Origin: Pinus tabuliformis
Taxonomy: Eukaryota > Streptophyta > Pinopsida > Pinales > Pinaceae
NCBI GenBank assembly: GCA_031772625.1
Contig: CM062820.1
Location: forward strand, 310,558,840 to 310,622,839
Direction: 5' to 3'
Length of the DNA stretch: 64,000 nucleotides
Below, in pieces: positions 1 through 13,007 of the stretch. The translations under genes and the position numbers were made by a program. The first letter of the stretch is position 1. Each line of letters opens with the position of its first letter. The notes under the pieces were generated by a model, which did not search any database, had not been told where the DNA came from, and saw nothing but the letters and a program-made list of their open reading frames with translations.

Positions 1-314
1 TTTGAAGACTGAATTCGCTAAACCCTAGACCTAATGACTGAAATGACCCTTTGTTGACCAAGAGACCAGATATTGACTGTCATTGATTGGAAAATGATTT
101 TGATGGACCTTGATGAAAAGACCTGAGCCAGAAGGTACAAAACATGAGGGGAATGAGTAACAAAGCCCTTCCGTCAGATTATGGCATGCCCCTAACGGAA
201 TGCGGATGAATGAACTGTATGAGACACCTAAAAATGAAATGCAATAAGAGAAATTATCTCTGACGGAGGGATGTAAAGACAGACTCTAACACTATCTAGA
301 TACCTTGTAATTCC
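1..314. other. No gene seen
   Basis: This stretch has no open frame of interest and no similarity that I recognise. It lies directly upstream of the first recognisable LINE-0 codons, so it is either the target DNA of that insertion or LINE sequence too decayed to read. Confidence 0.5.
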
Positions 315-3060
315 TTTGGTGGAAAATTCATTGAGAGCCTCATTTTGGGAATACATTTTATAGAGAATACCAATAAATTGGATAGTTTGGCATTTCTTTC
401 CTTAAAGCTGGCAGGTATATTGGTTCTCCTTAAATTAGTTCTCCAAGCTTTGTTGATTTATCCATTATTAGCTTTAACAACCCCTAAACTTATATTTAGA
501 GCCATGACTTCGAAGTTCAAATATTTTCTTTGGAAAGGTGCCAAACATGCCAAGAAATGGGCATTGGTAGTTGGGAAAAGTTATGTATTCCTAAGCTAGC
601 TAGGGGATTAGTTGTGAGAGACCCATAAATCTTGAACAAAGCATTGGGGGTAAAATTATGGTGGATATGGATACAAGGAGGGGAGGACATATGGGAACAT
701 CTATTGGACAAGAAATATAGCCATTCATCTTCTCAAGCATACAAATTACGCGAAACAATATACCCTGTAGGATCATCCATTTGGAATTTGGCTCAGGGAA
801 AAAAAAATATAATACAAAACCATGCTTTTTGGGAAATTAGGAATGAATGAACAATCCTCTTATGTGAAAATTCTTGGTAGAAATTCCCTCATCTTGGAGA
901 TCGGGCAGACCCTAGGGAATTGAAAAAATTTACTAAGGAACATGAGTGTGTAACTATAGAAAATTTATGGAAATATAATAAAAAATCTAATCTATGGTGG
1001 GAATGAAATCAAAGGAAAAATGGCCAAACCACTAGGCCTTACTTTCATGGCTAGTTTTAGCACAAAATCTTCACGAGTGAAAAATCCCTATAGCTCAAGA
1101 CTAGGATAAACTACATTGGGGCTATCAAGTGAAAGGTATGTTCACACTTAAATAAGCCTACTCCTTGCTAGTTGGATATCAAGACTTACCTAGAGAATCA
1201 TTATGGAGAAAAATTTGGACACATAATTTCTGGCCCAAATTTGCACACCTCTTTTGGCTTATAGGAAGGAGAAAAATTATTACGTGGGATCATATCAGGA
1301 AAAAAGGATTTCATGGCCCTTCCTTCTACTATCTCCATGGGGAGCATAAATAAAAAATGACACACCTTCTAAACACATGCCCTTTTACATAATCCATTTG
1401 GACATGTTTCCTTTCTCTCTTTGGTCATCTAGATTGCACCCCCAACAACTTGGAAGAATCGTTATAGCATTGCATATTCAAGTTATTCAATAATCTAGTA
1501 GTTAACAAAACCTGGATCCTAGTTTTAGGCTTTATTTTATGGGAGTTGTGAAAAGAACACAATAGAAGGTATTTCAAAACAAGAAAGCATTTGCAATTTT
1601 TTTTTTTATATCATCAAATAAAATATTAGAGAGATAATCCTTTCATAATTCTGGTCCTCAAACGATTGGAAAGTTAACTCCCACAAGGCTTTGATCCTGA
1701 ATAACATAGAAATCTCACAGGCTATGAATTCTCCAATATTTTCTAAGAGCCCCTCTCATCATAGATCCTGACCCTCTTGTTTCACCTCTCCTCTTGCTGG
1801 ATTCATCAAACTAAATTTTGATGGTGATTCTAAGGGAAATCTGTGCCCAACAAGATATGGAGGAATTTCATAGATTTGAATAAGAATACTCTAAGAGTGT
1901 TTGCTGCTAACTATGACACAACTAGTAACAATGTAGTAGAATTTATGGCAGATGAGGCAGGATATTCGAAACAACATCTAAATGGGGAATCCCAGTTGAC
2001 TATCTTAATATCACATCAAATTATATATGGTACTCCTATATCCAAACTAGCTAAGATGTGGTCACTTGAACACCTTAGTTCTCACATCCAAATGCTCTTT
2101 ACTTATATTCAATATGTTGTCACCTCTCATTTGTTCAAAACCAATAATGAAGTTGTAGACCTTTTAGCCAATCTAGGATGCCAGGACAAGGATCTCAACC
2201 TCCATTCATTTTGGCTGATGGCTAATAGGTTAATCTGGCCGGAGTAGATGCAAACCATTATGGATGAGGACAACAAATCCTTGATCCGGGTGTACGCATA
2301 GTTGGAAAACGATATTGGGGAGGGCTTCTGCCACCCCACCAACTCTCAAGGTCATTAAAGAAAGGGGTGGCAGGGCCTACCCCCTCCATGCATGAAGCAT
2401 GGGATGGAAAATTTACTTTGATGGATGGCTTGCTATGTTCTAGACTATTCCTTTACAACATCTCCACTGTGAGGCAAGCTCTTGTGCCATGAGAACATAA
2501 TACCCTGGTTGCAGGTGGGATTAACAAGACTCCTTGGGAGTTTTGCTTTTTAGAGATGTGATATTTGGTGGCTGAAGGATTGGGTGGTGAATTGGGAATT
2601 TCCAAATGGGAATTGGCATGTTGGACTTCATGCTATAACTATGCTCTTCATTAGCTTTAAATATCTATTTTGTTGGGCATAAGGAGACGATGGTTATATC
2701 ATTGGAGATGAGGGTAATGATGAGATTATTGGCTTGAAGATTGTACATGGCACTTGGGTGGCTTCTGCAGATTGCTGGAAGAACCTTTTGGTTTTCAGAG
2801 ATGGTAAATTTCAATTCCTCCTTACGGGTATAACAAGGTTATTGTGTTTACATCCCTCTTTACACCTGTGTGGTCTGGTTGTTTGTGTAGTTTAGGGGGT
2901 AGTGGATTTCTAGTATGGGGAGGGTGTTGTGGGAGTATATTTTTCCAATCCTTCGCATCCTTTACATTCTTTAGAGGGGTTGTTATCTTTTTGGTATCCA
3001 TGGAGTCAGTGCTTTTTTTCACTTTTGGTATTGCGGGGCTTTAATGTTTGTTGGGTTCAG
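315..3060 (+). mobile_element. LINE-0, 5'-truncated, heavily decayed non-LTR retrotransposon
   Basis: The plus strand carries only the 3' half of a plant LINE. It begins in the RT thumb region, followed by the zf-RVT region and RNase H, and then a 3' region of about 0.8 kb without a clear frame. ORF1, endonuclease and the RT palm are absent, as expected of a 5'-truncated insertion. The protein remnant is closely parallel to LINE-1 and LINE-2 in this window (for example FKYFLWKGAKHAKKWAL here against FKNFLWQGTSKTRKWAL in LINE-1). No poly(A) tail or target duplication was identified, so the right end is approximate; the GT-rich text to about 3,060 resembles the 3' UTR style of LINE-2. Confidence 0.7.
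345..2247 (+). pseudogene. LINE-0 ORF2 C-terminal remnant (RT thumb, zf-RVT, RNase H)
   Basis: Scattered open pieces at 345-599, 632-850, 1165-1353 and 1843-2247 align in order with the C-terminal half of LINE ORF2. The first two cover the RT thumb and following domain (GVKLWWIWIQGGEDIWEHLL, then the IWNLAQGK and FWEIRN blocks). The third is the zf-RVT region (the LWRKIW...WPKFAHLFW block), but the cysteine positions are damaged (FYYLHGEH where LINE-1 has CALCFSQE). The last is RNase H, starting with IKLNFDGDSKGN near 1,805 and running into NEVVDLLANLG near 2,150. Many stops and frameshifts rule out function. Codon decay is greater than in LINE-1 or LINE-2, so this is an older copy. Confidence 0.75.
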
Positions 3061-4996
3061 TATGTCACGTCAGTGCCAATGCAGTCACCATGGGGATGGG
3101 GGACATGGTCAACAAAGCCAATAACATTCTAATATGCAGACCTAGTACGCATCGACTGTATACCATTCTGCCGACCTCTCCTAGTATGCAGGTGAATATC
3201 CAACAACTAAAGAGACATGTTCGTTGAGACAAACATGCCTACTCAGATTCAAAACTCTTGGATGAGGTTGCTCACTAGCTTCTTGACCTTGGCCATAGCA
3301 GGGGAAGAATAACTAGTACATACATACAATTATTCTCCACTGGTAGCTAAAGACTCTATTGGGACGAGTCTTAAAGGACAAACATGGTGACACGAATGAC
3401 ATTCATCGAAACCAAAGGAAAATGTAGGAATGTCTAGACAGATTGGAAACTCACTTAACTCACATGGATAAACACATTCAATGTGAATTCAAGCTTACAA
3501 TGCCTCCTGGTATGAGCGTAAAAGACCCAACTCCTGTGACATCTTTATACTCCTGAGACGGTTTTCTATTATGGATTGCTTTCAGTTGTTTATTTTCTAA
3601 TTTTTGGTTATATAGTCTCGTATGTACTACTACTACTCTTGGTCTTTTGTAGAAAGTTGGTCTTATCATATACGGGCCAACAAATCTAGTTTCTAATATG
3701 GCAGAGGGAAGCTGGTATAATTTTGTAAAAGGGTTATCGGTGATGCAATTTGATTTTCAAAGGAATATAATTAACTTACAAAAAAAACATAGACATCATT
3801 ATAGATGTGACACATTTAACCCACTTTCAGTATAGAAAGTTCTTACTAGTGTAATAATAATGAGAAAAAATGTATTTATTTTAAATACATATCTATTTAT
3901 AATTCTAATTATTAATTATTAATTCTTATTCCTATCTATTTTATGTTATAGAAAATATTGAAAATGAACTTACATAATTTCTAAAAAGTATTAAAAAAAA
4001 AGAGGAGAGATATAAGTATGGATTACATATGTTCAATGCAATGAGGAGAAAGTTCTATGGGTCTTAGTCATATTAGATATGAACATTTTAGATGTGGTAA
4101 TATTTATCTTATAATTTTGAGAAACAAATAGAGTTTAAATAAATTCAACCCACTATATTTTTCATAACGCTTATTGATTCTATGAGGTACATATTAATGT
4201 TTGGTTTTGGTAGTGATACCATAATTAAATTTTTGGCATAATCATAAAATACTACTCAAAATAATACCACAAAATTACGTAGTAATAAGTATGGCTACTA
4301 AGAGCATAACATTACAACAACTGCACAAAAAGATCCCAAATTTACAATTTAATAATAAATTTAGTCATTCATAAATTCTCCTAAACCATTAAGAGAATAG
4401 GTAAAACATGTTTAAATTGGTTATAAGAGAATAAGTAAAACATGTTTTAATTGGTTATACATGTATTCGCTCATGTTTTTAGTCTTCTACCATTTATATT
4501 TCATTTTGCATTATCGTTGAAATTTATAAGTGATTTGTTTTCTTATGTTTTGAAGAAAAGTTCGCTGGAACATGGAAAGCTCATTAAGGAAGTCAAAGGT
4601 ATAAAAAATACTATATGATATTGTCGAATCCAAATTTAAGAAAATTTTAAATGATTTCAAAGAGAGTAAGCAAATTGTTGAAGAGACACATGTATGAGGA
4701 GGGACCCTAAGACACCACACTAAAAAACCACAAAGTTGAATTTTTTAACTTGTTAGTTTTTCTAATATATTCTTGTAATACCATTTACCTACATTTTTGG
4801 TCAATACCATTGACCTACATTTTTGGTCATTGGTTAGACATTTATAAACTTAATTATTCTTATCTTTCTCTTATATACAAGTCACATAGGCACACAAAGA
4901 AATTAATACTTACACATTCTTTGAATAAAGCTAAGAAATCCATGTGTAGAGAGTATTTTGTGAATGTATCAATATAATATCATTTATTATACTAAT
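3061..4996. other. AT-rich spacer, no gene seen
   Basis: Only short random open frames are present, with strong AT bias after about 3,780. I see no domain, RNA gene or transposon boundary here. Confidence 0.5.
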
Positions 4997-5201
4997 ATAC
5001 CAGCTTAATATAAGTGATTATTCAATATCGTTTTCTCTTATTATATACATTTAAATAATTATAGTGATAAGGCAACTGAAAAGGAATTAAATGACTTATA
5101 CCAGCTTAATACAAGTGATTATTTAATATCGTTTTCTCTTATTATATACATTTAAATAACTATAGTGATAAGGCAACTGAAATTGAATTAAATGAGTTAC
5201 A
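4997..5201. repeat. Tandem duplication, 2 copies of a 100-bp unit
   Basis: The unit starting at the motif ataccagcttaatataag recurs after exactly 100 bases (the ccagcttaat core at 5,001 and 5,101). The copies differ at only a few positions, for example ttcaatatcg against tttaatatcg and aaaaggaatt against aaattgaatt. This is a simple local duplication in noncoding DNA. Confidence 0.9.
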
Positions 5202-7543
5202 CAAGAATGGTGGAAGATATGTATCACATTGGAATTTTTAATTCATTAATTGAAATATATAATATTCTTCCAAGAAGATGATGATAACAGTGATTGGTAG
5301 AGGGTATTTAGAACTATTTAATTTATATATTTTTATTATAATTTTATATACTAATTATTTTTATTTTATTGAACCCATAGTTTTAGAGCAAGGACGAGGA
5401 AGTTGAGAAGAGAAAGAGGGCATTCATCATACTTTATCAATGTCCATTTCAAATTCATTTAATTTTATTATATGCAATGTTGTATACAAAATTGACTTTT
5501 TTGGGTGTGTAGTGTAACTTTTATTTATAAGTAGAAAAATTACATGATTATTTTACAATTTAATTTAAAAAAATTATCATCATATTTATATGTATATGGT
5601 TTTTGCTTTGATAATAAGAAATTGATTAAGTATTAATGTTGTGAAATTTCATAATTATTTTAATGATAGTTTAGTTGTTGTTGTTTTTTTTTGATGGGCC
5701 TCAGTATTGCAACAAGAATGCTGCAACTCCCAAGGCTACCAAATTTAATTATCAACCCGGGGTTTGTACAAATTTAAGAGGCATCGACACTATATGTGCA
5801 ACATACAATGTGTCTTTTATTCGTTGTCATGATGTAATGGAATGCATGTACTTAAATCAAATCTTAAACTAATTGCAAAAAATGAACTTCTCGAAATGGA
5901 AACTCTAACTTATTGCAAGAGATAAAGTACAAGGAAAGAAACATGTTCTAATTGCATAAAGATCATGAACTAAATGTAAAAGAAACCTAACTTAACCCTA
6001 TTTATCACATGTGATGATTTAAACTAATTGAGCATGGAATATGATCTAGGGAGTATTAACTATTGCATGCATGTGCTAATTAAGAAATACAAAGAACTAT
6101 TTTTCTTTATCTTTTCATTTTATAAATGCAAATGTTAATCTTTCCTTGTTCTTTGGCAGGGGAGACAGGTGTGGAGGAAGAGGGGTATAATGGTTTTAAT
6201 GGATTGGAGGTCAAGTAGAGGCCTAATCCTAGCTTAAATGATGATTTTTCTCAATTCGGGCTCAAAACAGGCCACTACAGGATTTCCTACATGATATTTA
6301 CAAGATGTACTAGTTCTTACAAGATCCCTTGTTTTATTACAAAAATAGGCCGAAAGCTTAGGAAGTGGTCTAGAAGGTCGAATGGAGCTTGGGAAAGGTG
6401 GATAATGGAATAATAAGGCATGGAGGTGGTGGACACTACCCAAAACTCAAGCAAGGGCTTCAAGATGGGTAGATTTGCTCAATGGAAATGGCAATTTTTG
6501 CTTATAAAACAAGAATTCAGATTGAGATTTTAGTGGATTTTGGCGACATGGGTGGATGAGGCTTAGATGAGGTGAACAAGATGAGGTCTCCCTGCAATGT
6601 AGAAGCTCCTACCAAAACATAGATTATTGTTTGCAACTATCCACAAATGCATCTATACATGAGAAAGATTTATTAAATAACGGAAAATTACTAGTCTAAA
6701 ATCTAGAAATTCGAGAACTAGTGAGCTAGTAAATCTATCAAATGCCTAACCTAATCAAGTGAAAATGCAATGGGGTAATTTTTTTTATTAAATATAATGT
6801 TTTTGTGATCTAATGCAAGTGGAACCAACTCGATTGAAGCTCGTTAGCATGCTCTAAAAAATAGCAGAAATTTACTATTCTTTGCCACAAAGGAGTTCCA
6901 GAAATCTAGATTTGGGAATAAGAAAACTAATCCAAGTAGCTCAATGATCACTATGACCTTTAAAAGCTTTTCCAAGGATGAAATGATTCTTGTGATCCTG
7001 CAAAAGAAATTACATCAACCATTTAACCCAATCCTACAATAATAGATCATTAATACTAAATGCAGAAATAGAAAGAAACAAGAATAAGAGATGCACGTGA
7101 ATAAGAAGTGAAAAGAATAAAAAAAATGATAAAAAAAGGCTCTAAGGCTCTTGGGATGGCCAAGCCCAAGGAAACTTAGAGACATATGGAGGAGAACAAG
7201 ATTTAGAAGCTGAACATGACACCAATATTCATTATTTTCATCAATACAATTACATCCCTACAAGAAAATACAACGGAACTGCAAAAATACGAATTCTCTC
7301 CACAAGAAGACTCATTAAAATCTCTCCCTAAAGGAAAATTCGACTTGGTACTTATACACAATTATTAGGAATCATTCCCCTTGAAAGGAGGAAGCTTTTC
7401 CCACCAAAATCCCTTGATTAGTGGATATGGTTCCCAATACTATGAATCTGCATTAAATGATAGAGAACACATTCCTAGATTTTCTCAATCATTGGAGTTC
7501 ACAATCTTGTCATAATTACATAATATATTATTGATTTATTATT
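5202..7543. other. Noncoding spacer; one unexplained small frame at 5,675-5,872
   Basis: Mostly AT-rich with no recognised gene. The plus-strand frame at 5,675-5,872 (65 codons) includes a patch with less AT bias (NYQPGVCTNLRGIDTICATY) that reads like protein, but I recognise no family and see no flanking splice signals that would make it an exon. The rest shows nothing I can support. Confidence 0.35.
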
Positions 7544-7560
7544 TATTATTGATCCACCTT
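7544..7560. repeat. Left target-site duplication of LINE-1
   Basis: The 17-base string tattattgatccacctt matches tattattgatcctcctt at 14,364-14,380 with one mismatch. It lies next to the poly(T) that marks the 3' end of LINE-1, and the matching copy lies beyond the LINE-1 5' end, as expected of a target duplication. Confidence 0.85.
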
Positions 7561-7828
7561 TTTTTTTGTAAGGTTAGACATTCTTCATTCCGGAAAACAT
7601 CAAAATTACATCATACTAGAGTTCAGGTGGCAGGTCCGCCCGAAGGAATCCAGACTGCCACCTTTTGGCCTTAAAGCTTGACCAAAATTTAAAAATGTTT
7701 AGTTCCTTCTTCCTATCGTAACCATTGTTATACTTATTAAAATCAAGGCTAACTACAGTAACATAATACGGTGCCCAGATACAGTTCAGATTCATCACAA
7801 AATACAGTAGAGAAGACACACACACCAC

Positions 7829-8421
7829 TAATCTTCATCCGACAAATTAACCGGGGCAGGCTTAGAGTCGTTAGCGCCCGGCTTTAGGATCTTCTGCTCA
7901 ATGGCCCATTTGAGTTCCAGCATCATTTGCTCCATGTCCTTTAGCAGCAGGTGGTTTCTGGAAACCTAGACTTGGAAAGCTGCAAGCTCTTTTAGGAGAA
8001 TGTTCTTTATGGAGGCCGATTCTTTTGTCAGTTGGCGTTTGAGGAGTTCTTCAGCTTGTTTGCGCTCTTCATCCTCCTCTTCGCGAACAGCCTGGTTAAC
8101 CTCCATAGCCCTGCCGACCACATGCTTCATGATCCAATAGAATTGTAACGTTCTATTGAATAGCGTGTTCCTGCCTCTGGTGGTGCCAGGGTCCGTGATT
8201 ACTTCCCAGTCCTCACGGGGGATCTCTTGGTTCGCGCTGATTTCCCTCAGCTCGCGCTCCCATTCATGGATAAGAGAGCGGACCTCGGGAGAAATTTCGG
8301 TCATGTAACCATCAATCAGGTGAAGGAGTTTGTCGAGGTCAGGCTTCCTGCCCCTTTTGTTCGATTGACTACTGGTGCCAGCATCCCTCTTCTTATCAGA
8401 ACTAGTCTTTCTTGGAGCCAT
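7829..8421 (-). pseudogene. LINE-1 ORF3: unrecognised coiled-coil protein in the 3' region
   Basis: The frame starts at ATG 8,421 (MAPRKTSSDKKRDAG) and runs to a TAG at 7,968-7,966. Past that TAG the same frame stays open and protein-like for at least 35 codons (an LLLKDMEQMMLELKWAIEQK heptad-like stretch), so the TAG looks like a recent nonsense change. It ends near 7,829, the last part depending on one base of phase that I could not settle. The N-terminus is basic and low-complexity; the middle and C-terminus are rich in Glu, Lys and Leu and should form a coiled coil (REEEDEERKQAEELLKRQ). The frame is also open upstream to 9,321, but that part looks like random composition. Function unknown. 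LINE-2, LINE-3 and LINE-X carry comparable frames at the same place. Confidence 0.55.
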
Positions 8422-9415
8422 CTTTCCTCTGGCCTGGGGCTTGGGAATTGAGGAAGCTTTCCGACCTGTCACAGCAGAAAACCATAGGTCAGTGCGAGAG
8501 AGATGGAACACAATCGAGGTCTGTTCCATTGTAACGGCAAACTCAGCATGAATGGACGCCCGGGTCCTTGGAGCAATTCCATTATGGGCACGGCGGCTGA
8601 AGACCCACCACCATCTCACAGGATCCCGGAGAACCCCCCGACCGGCGAAGCGGCGAAACCTGACGGCCTTGGCCAGCAGAAGGGAGAAGCAGAAGAGGAG
8701 CCAGCCACGGAAGAAGGCCAGAGAGTAGAAAAGACCAGGGGTGCGAGGACCCTCCAGAAGCGTGACGAAGCCTGGCGAAGCCCCCCACACAGCCTGACTC
8801 TCAGAGCAGGACGCAAAACTAGCATAAATCAAAACATTCCCATCACGGGGGTGGGAAAGGAGAAACCAAAAAGAGCCCGGGGGGCCCTTATCGTCGTAGC
8901 AGCAGGGAGTCTGCACGCAAGGCCAGAGCATATCCAGCCAGACCAAGAGAACAGAGAAACAAGCATGCATGTCTGAAGGACGAGGACTGTAGGAAACATA
9001 CCACCTTTTCTTGCCGAGGCCGAGGAGGAGGGCTGGTCGCAGAGGTGAGCAGGCGTCTTTCCATTCTTTTTCATCATTCTTACCAAGCTGAATGAGCCTG
9101 CCATCTGTTTCCTCGGGCTTATTAACTTGTTGTCGTGTCAATCGGGCTGCCACATGGTTGGTTGAAATTCCAACCTCCGCTTGGCTATTTAATTTTTTGT
9201 CACGCATTCCGGCTTCCCCATCTTGGGAAGTGGCATGACTTGACCTTTCCACTTTATGCTTCATTATTCCAACCTCCGTCCAGCTACTCTTTCCATAGCC
9301 TTCCTTTACTCCTAGTGCCACTTGTCGTCCTTCCTCTGTCCATTATCCCGAATTCCAGAGCTGGCTCTAGATCATTCCTTAATGTTGTCTCAGCTCGCAC
9401 GTCCCCTCCGTTCAT

Positions 9416-12400
9416 TCAGCCATTCTTGCCATGCCCCGTCACCTGCCCAATTTGTGCCTGCCTTTCTCCTCTGCCTTTTCCCACAGATGAGCTGTCCGAT
9501 CCCTGTTGTTGAAGATTATCTCCGCCTCCGCTGCGTGCCGCCTGATCCTGACCATTCATCTCTTTCATGCCATTACCACCTTTATCAACTTTTAGCAGTT
9601 GCTGAAGTTGAGCTTTCTCCTCCTGGTGCAGATGAGGCAGACCTTCGCTGTCGATTTCTTTGCCCCGGTTCCGGCATCCCCAATTCGCAAGCTAATTCGC
9701 CGACTTGTTACCTGCACGCCTAGTGTGAGTCGGGAGGAGGTAGTCTATTTTGGGAAGGAGCTTCCCAATTTCGCCAACTAGCCAAGCAGTTCTCCAGCTT
9801 TTGCTAATCCTTTCCACTGGTTGTTGCTGCTGGAGCTTCCTAACCATGTCAATTACCAGCTTCGAGTCCCCCTCAATTTGGAGACGTTTGAAGTTGACCC
9901 GAAGAGCTATTTCCAGGCCCCGCTTCAGGGCGTGCAGCTCGGCTTCATTATTCGAAGCTTCCCCGCAGTCCATCACGAAAGTTCTTAGAGTGTTACCCCC
10001 GGCGTCTCTAAAGACTCCTCCAATACCGGCCTCTCCTGGGTTGTGCTTTGCAGCGCCGTCGAAGTTTAATTTTATGAATCCTTGTGGGGGGTGTCTATAT
10101 TGGTTGCTTTCGGCCACTGCTTTGGCCAGTTCTTTTCGAGAACCCCCTCTGGTGACCATACTCTGTCTGACCTCTAGTCTATTCAGGATTGTTTCTTCCG
10201 TAGTCGAAACCTGCCAATCTTCGTCCTTCCAGCTTTCTGATAGGATTGTTTCCCGAGTGTTTCTAATGATTTGCTCCCAGATTGCTGCAGGGGTTCGGGT
10301 TTCTGATTTGAAGATGGCCCCATTACGAGCTTTCCAGATATTCCAGAGGAATCTGGCGAAAAGGAGCCAGGCACGGTTGACCACCGGGTTCAGGTAAGGC
10401 TTTTTCGGCCAATTGACAACAGTGCTTACGATGTTTTGCTGGTTTGGGTGTTGACGCTCAAACAATTTATGGTGGCTTTCCCACAAGGAGGAGCTGACGG
10501 GGCAGCGGTTCATCAAATGTTCCATGGTTTCCTCTTGGGAGAAGCAGAGGGCGCAGCGAGATGGGCCTTGGCTTCCCTTCCTTAGAATCTGGTCCCAGGT
10601 GAGCGCTCTACCGTGTAGAATGGTCCAAATGAAAAAAGAGATTTTAGGCCAGTGCTTGATTTCCCAAAGATTTTTCCATTGATTTGTTTCCGGTTGATGA
10701 TTTTGGTTGCTTTTAAGGTGGTAGGCTTCTGCTATTGTGAAATTTCCTTGAATGCATTTGCCCCATCTGAGAATGTCAGACCCTGTTTTCCTTGCTATTT
10801 TCCGAGAAGCCATCTCTGTATAGTAGTCTTGCCATCTGTCGGTTTCTGGTGCTCCTTCCCAGTCCTCTTTAAATTTCCAATTGCGCCAGTATCCAGCCTC
10901 GTCAGGCTTCCAGAAGTTGCTGACAGTTGAAGCCCCGGCCTGGGACGAGAAGGCAAGGATGACATGGAGGTTGTCTTTTTGTATGAGACGGTCTCGTTGC
11001 TGCCAGGATTCCTCCCAGAATCTGGCTTTGTCCCCTGCACGAATTTCCCAGAAACTGTGCTCCCTTATCAGGTCCTTGCTGCCTCTCGCCAGGTTCCAGA
11101 TTGCAGAGCCTCTGGTCTCTGTCGTGCTTCTTAGTCTTTCTTCGATTTCCCCTGCCGCATCGTATTTTCTTTCCCATAGCACCTTCCATAGGTCAGGGCC
11201 ACCCTGAAGCCACCTCCACCAGAGCTTCACACCCATAACTTGGTTGAGGACGAAGGGGTCGCGGAGTCCTAGACCGCCATCTTTAGGGAGCCGACAAAGC
11301 CACTCCCATGAGATAAGGGCCCACTTTCTTGTTTTGCTGGTCCCCTGCCAGAGGAAGTTTTTGAACAGGGAAACTAGCTTTTGGCTTGCAGTCTTTGGAA
11401 TTGCTTGGCACGAGAGCTGGTAATTTGGGATGGCCTGTAGAACAGCTTTCAATAAGGTTATCCGACTTGGGGCATTCAATGAGCGGTGGGTCCAGTTCTC
11501 CATTTTATTTCAGATTTTCTTTATTAGTAGATTCCAGTTGGCTGACCAGAATTGATGCTCATGTAGCATGATACCTAGGTATTTGGATGGGAAGGATCCC
11601 CTGTTGAAGCCTAGAGTACGAGCCAGGAATCTTTGGGCTGCCAAAGAGGTGTTAAAGAAAAACACTTCCGATTTATCCTTATTGATCTCCATTCCGGAGG
11701 CTTTGCTGAATTGAGATAAGGATTTGATAATTCTTTGGGCCTCCTTTAGAGTGGCTTGACCGTAAAGCATCACGTCATCTACAAATTGCTGGTGGGAGAC
11801 CGGAATGTCTTCTCCACAGATTTTGAGGCCTTTTATTTGTTCCTTGGAGACCTGAGCCTTAACCAATCTGCCTAGGCCTTCTGTGGCTAGGATGAAGAGG
11901 AAGGGAGACAGGGGGTCTCCCTGCCTTAGCCCACGAGAGGGAGTGAAAGCTTCAGAGGGGGAGCCGTTTAGGAGAATTGACATGACAGGAGAGCTAACCA
12001 TAGACAGGATCCATTTTATCCATCTTTGATCAAATCCATAGGCTTTTAGGATACCTGCCAGGTAGTTCCAGCTGAGCCGATCAAATGCCTTGGCCAGGTC
12101 AAGTTTGATAAGCATGCCTGGGGCACGGGAGCTTTTCAGGGAATGAATCACTTCCTGGGCAACTATGATGCCATCTGTGATCTGCCGTCCTTTGACAAAG
12201 CCAGTTTGCTCCGGGGCAATGAGATCCGGCAGGATCGGCTTGAGCCTGTTGACCATGATAGTTGCAAGGATTTTGTAGACAACGTTACATAGGGAGATGG
12301 GCCTGAAACCCTGTGGTTCATCTGAGCAGCCAGACTTTGGTATCAATGCCAGGAAGGTGGCATTCAAGCCTTGGTGCATGCGCTTGGAGCACCTAGATTC

Positions 12401-13005
12401 CTCCACAAGATCAAGCAGATCATTCCCCATGAAGCTCCAAGTCGCCTGATAAAATTCGATGGTGAAGCCATCGGGCCCCGGGGCCTTATTTTTAGCCATT
12501 TTGTTTATTGTTTCCTCCAGTTCATCCTTGGTGATTACCCTGAGAAGGGCCAGGTTTTGATCTCTGGAGACTTTCTTAGGAATATGGTGGCTGATTTTGT
12601 CTATGTCCTCGGATCTATTGATATTTGGTTCGGAGAGAATACCTTTGAAGTGCTCCACCAAGAGATGTTCTATTTCATCCTGCTGAGTCACTCTGTTTCC
12701 CTCCTTGTCTTTCAAGGAGAAGATTCTGTTGTGTTGGCGATGGTTCATCATGGCTTTGTGGAAGAATTTGGAGTTTTTGTCTCCTTCTTTGAGCCATTGG
12801 ATTCGGGATTTCTGCTTCCACAGGATTTCCTCCTGTTTTCACCTTTCCTCTAATTGAGTGATTACTCTGCCTTCCTCCTCTGCCAGATCCTGACTTCGAC
12901 CTTCCAAGATGATTTGCTGCTGGATTCTTTCCATTCTGGATTGGAGTTTGCCCTGCTCCTGTTGGATATTGCCAAATTCTTCCTTGTTCCACTTTTTGAT
13001 TTTGC
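9416..13005 (-). pseudogene. LINE-1 ORF2: RT - zf-RVT - RNase H, endonuclease missing
   Basis: In one frame on the minus strand I read a linker (KKWNKEEFGNIQQEQGKLQ), the RT (NKAPGPDGF motif; GLRQGDPLSPFLF; catalytic QFVDDVMLYG with FVDD intact), thumb, zf-RVT (CALC...EHLMNRC, intact) and RNase H (FDGAAKHNPGEAGIGG, NNEAELHAL, IEGDSKLVID). Lesions are TGA at 12,841-12,839 (a Trp position in relatives), TGA at 11,512-11,510 (reads as CGA to TGA) and TAG at 9,694-9,692 where relatives have SAD.LAN. Beyond that stop the frame stays open to TGA at 9,418-9,416 as a Gln/Gly/Lys-rich tail. No endonuclease precedes the linker: it begins within a few bases of the ORF1 stop. Confidence 0.9.
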
Positions 13006-13007
13006 TT

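Noticed and set aside
8503..8976. 157-codon plus-strand open frame
   Set aside because: It is the antisense of the GC-rich LINE-1 3' region and has no protein-like pattern of its own.
8422..9321. Upstream extension of the LINE-1 ORF3 frame to 9,321 as a 451-residue protein
   Set aside because: The extra 300 codons have Cys/Trp/Phe-rich random composition and another frame through the start of the region continues ORF2; only the part from ATG 8,421 looks like protein.
9750..10397. 215-codon plus-strand frame
   Set aside because: Antisense shadow of LINE-1 ORF2 RNase H and zf-RVT coding sequence.
12371..12853. 160-codon plus-strand frame
   Set aside because: Antisense of the LINE-1 RT N-terminal region.
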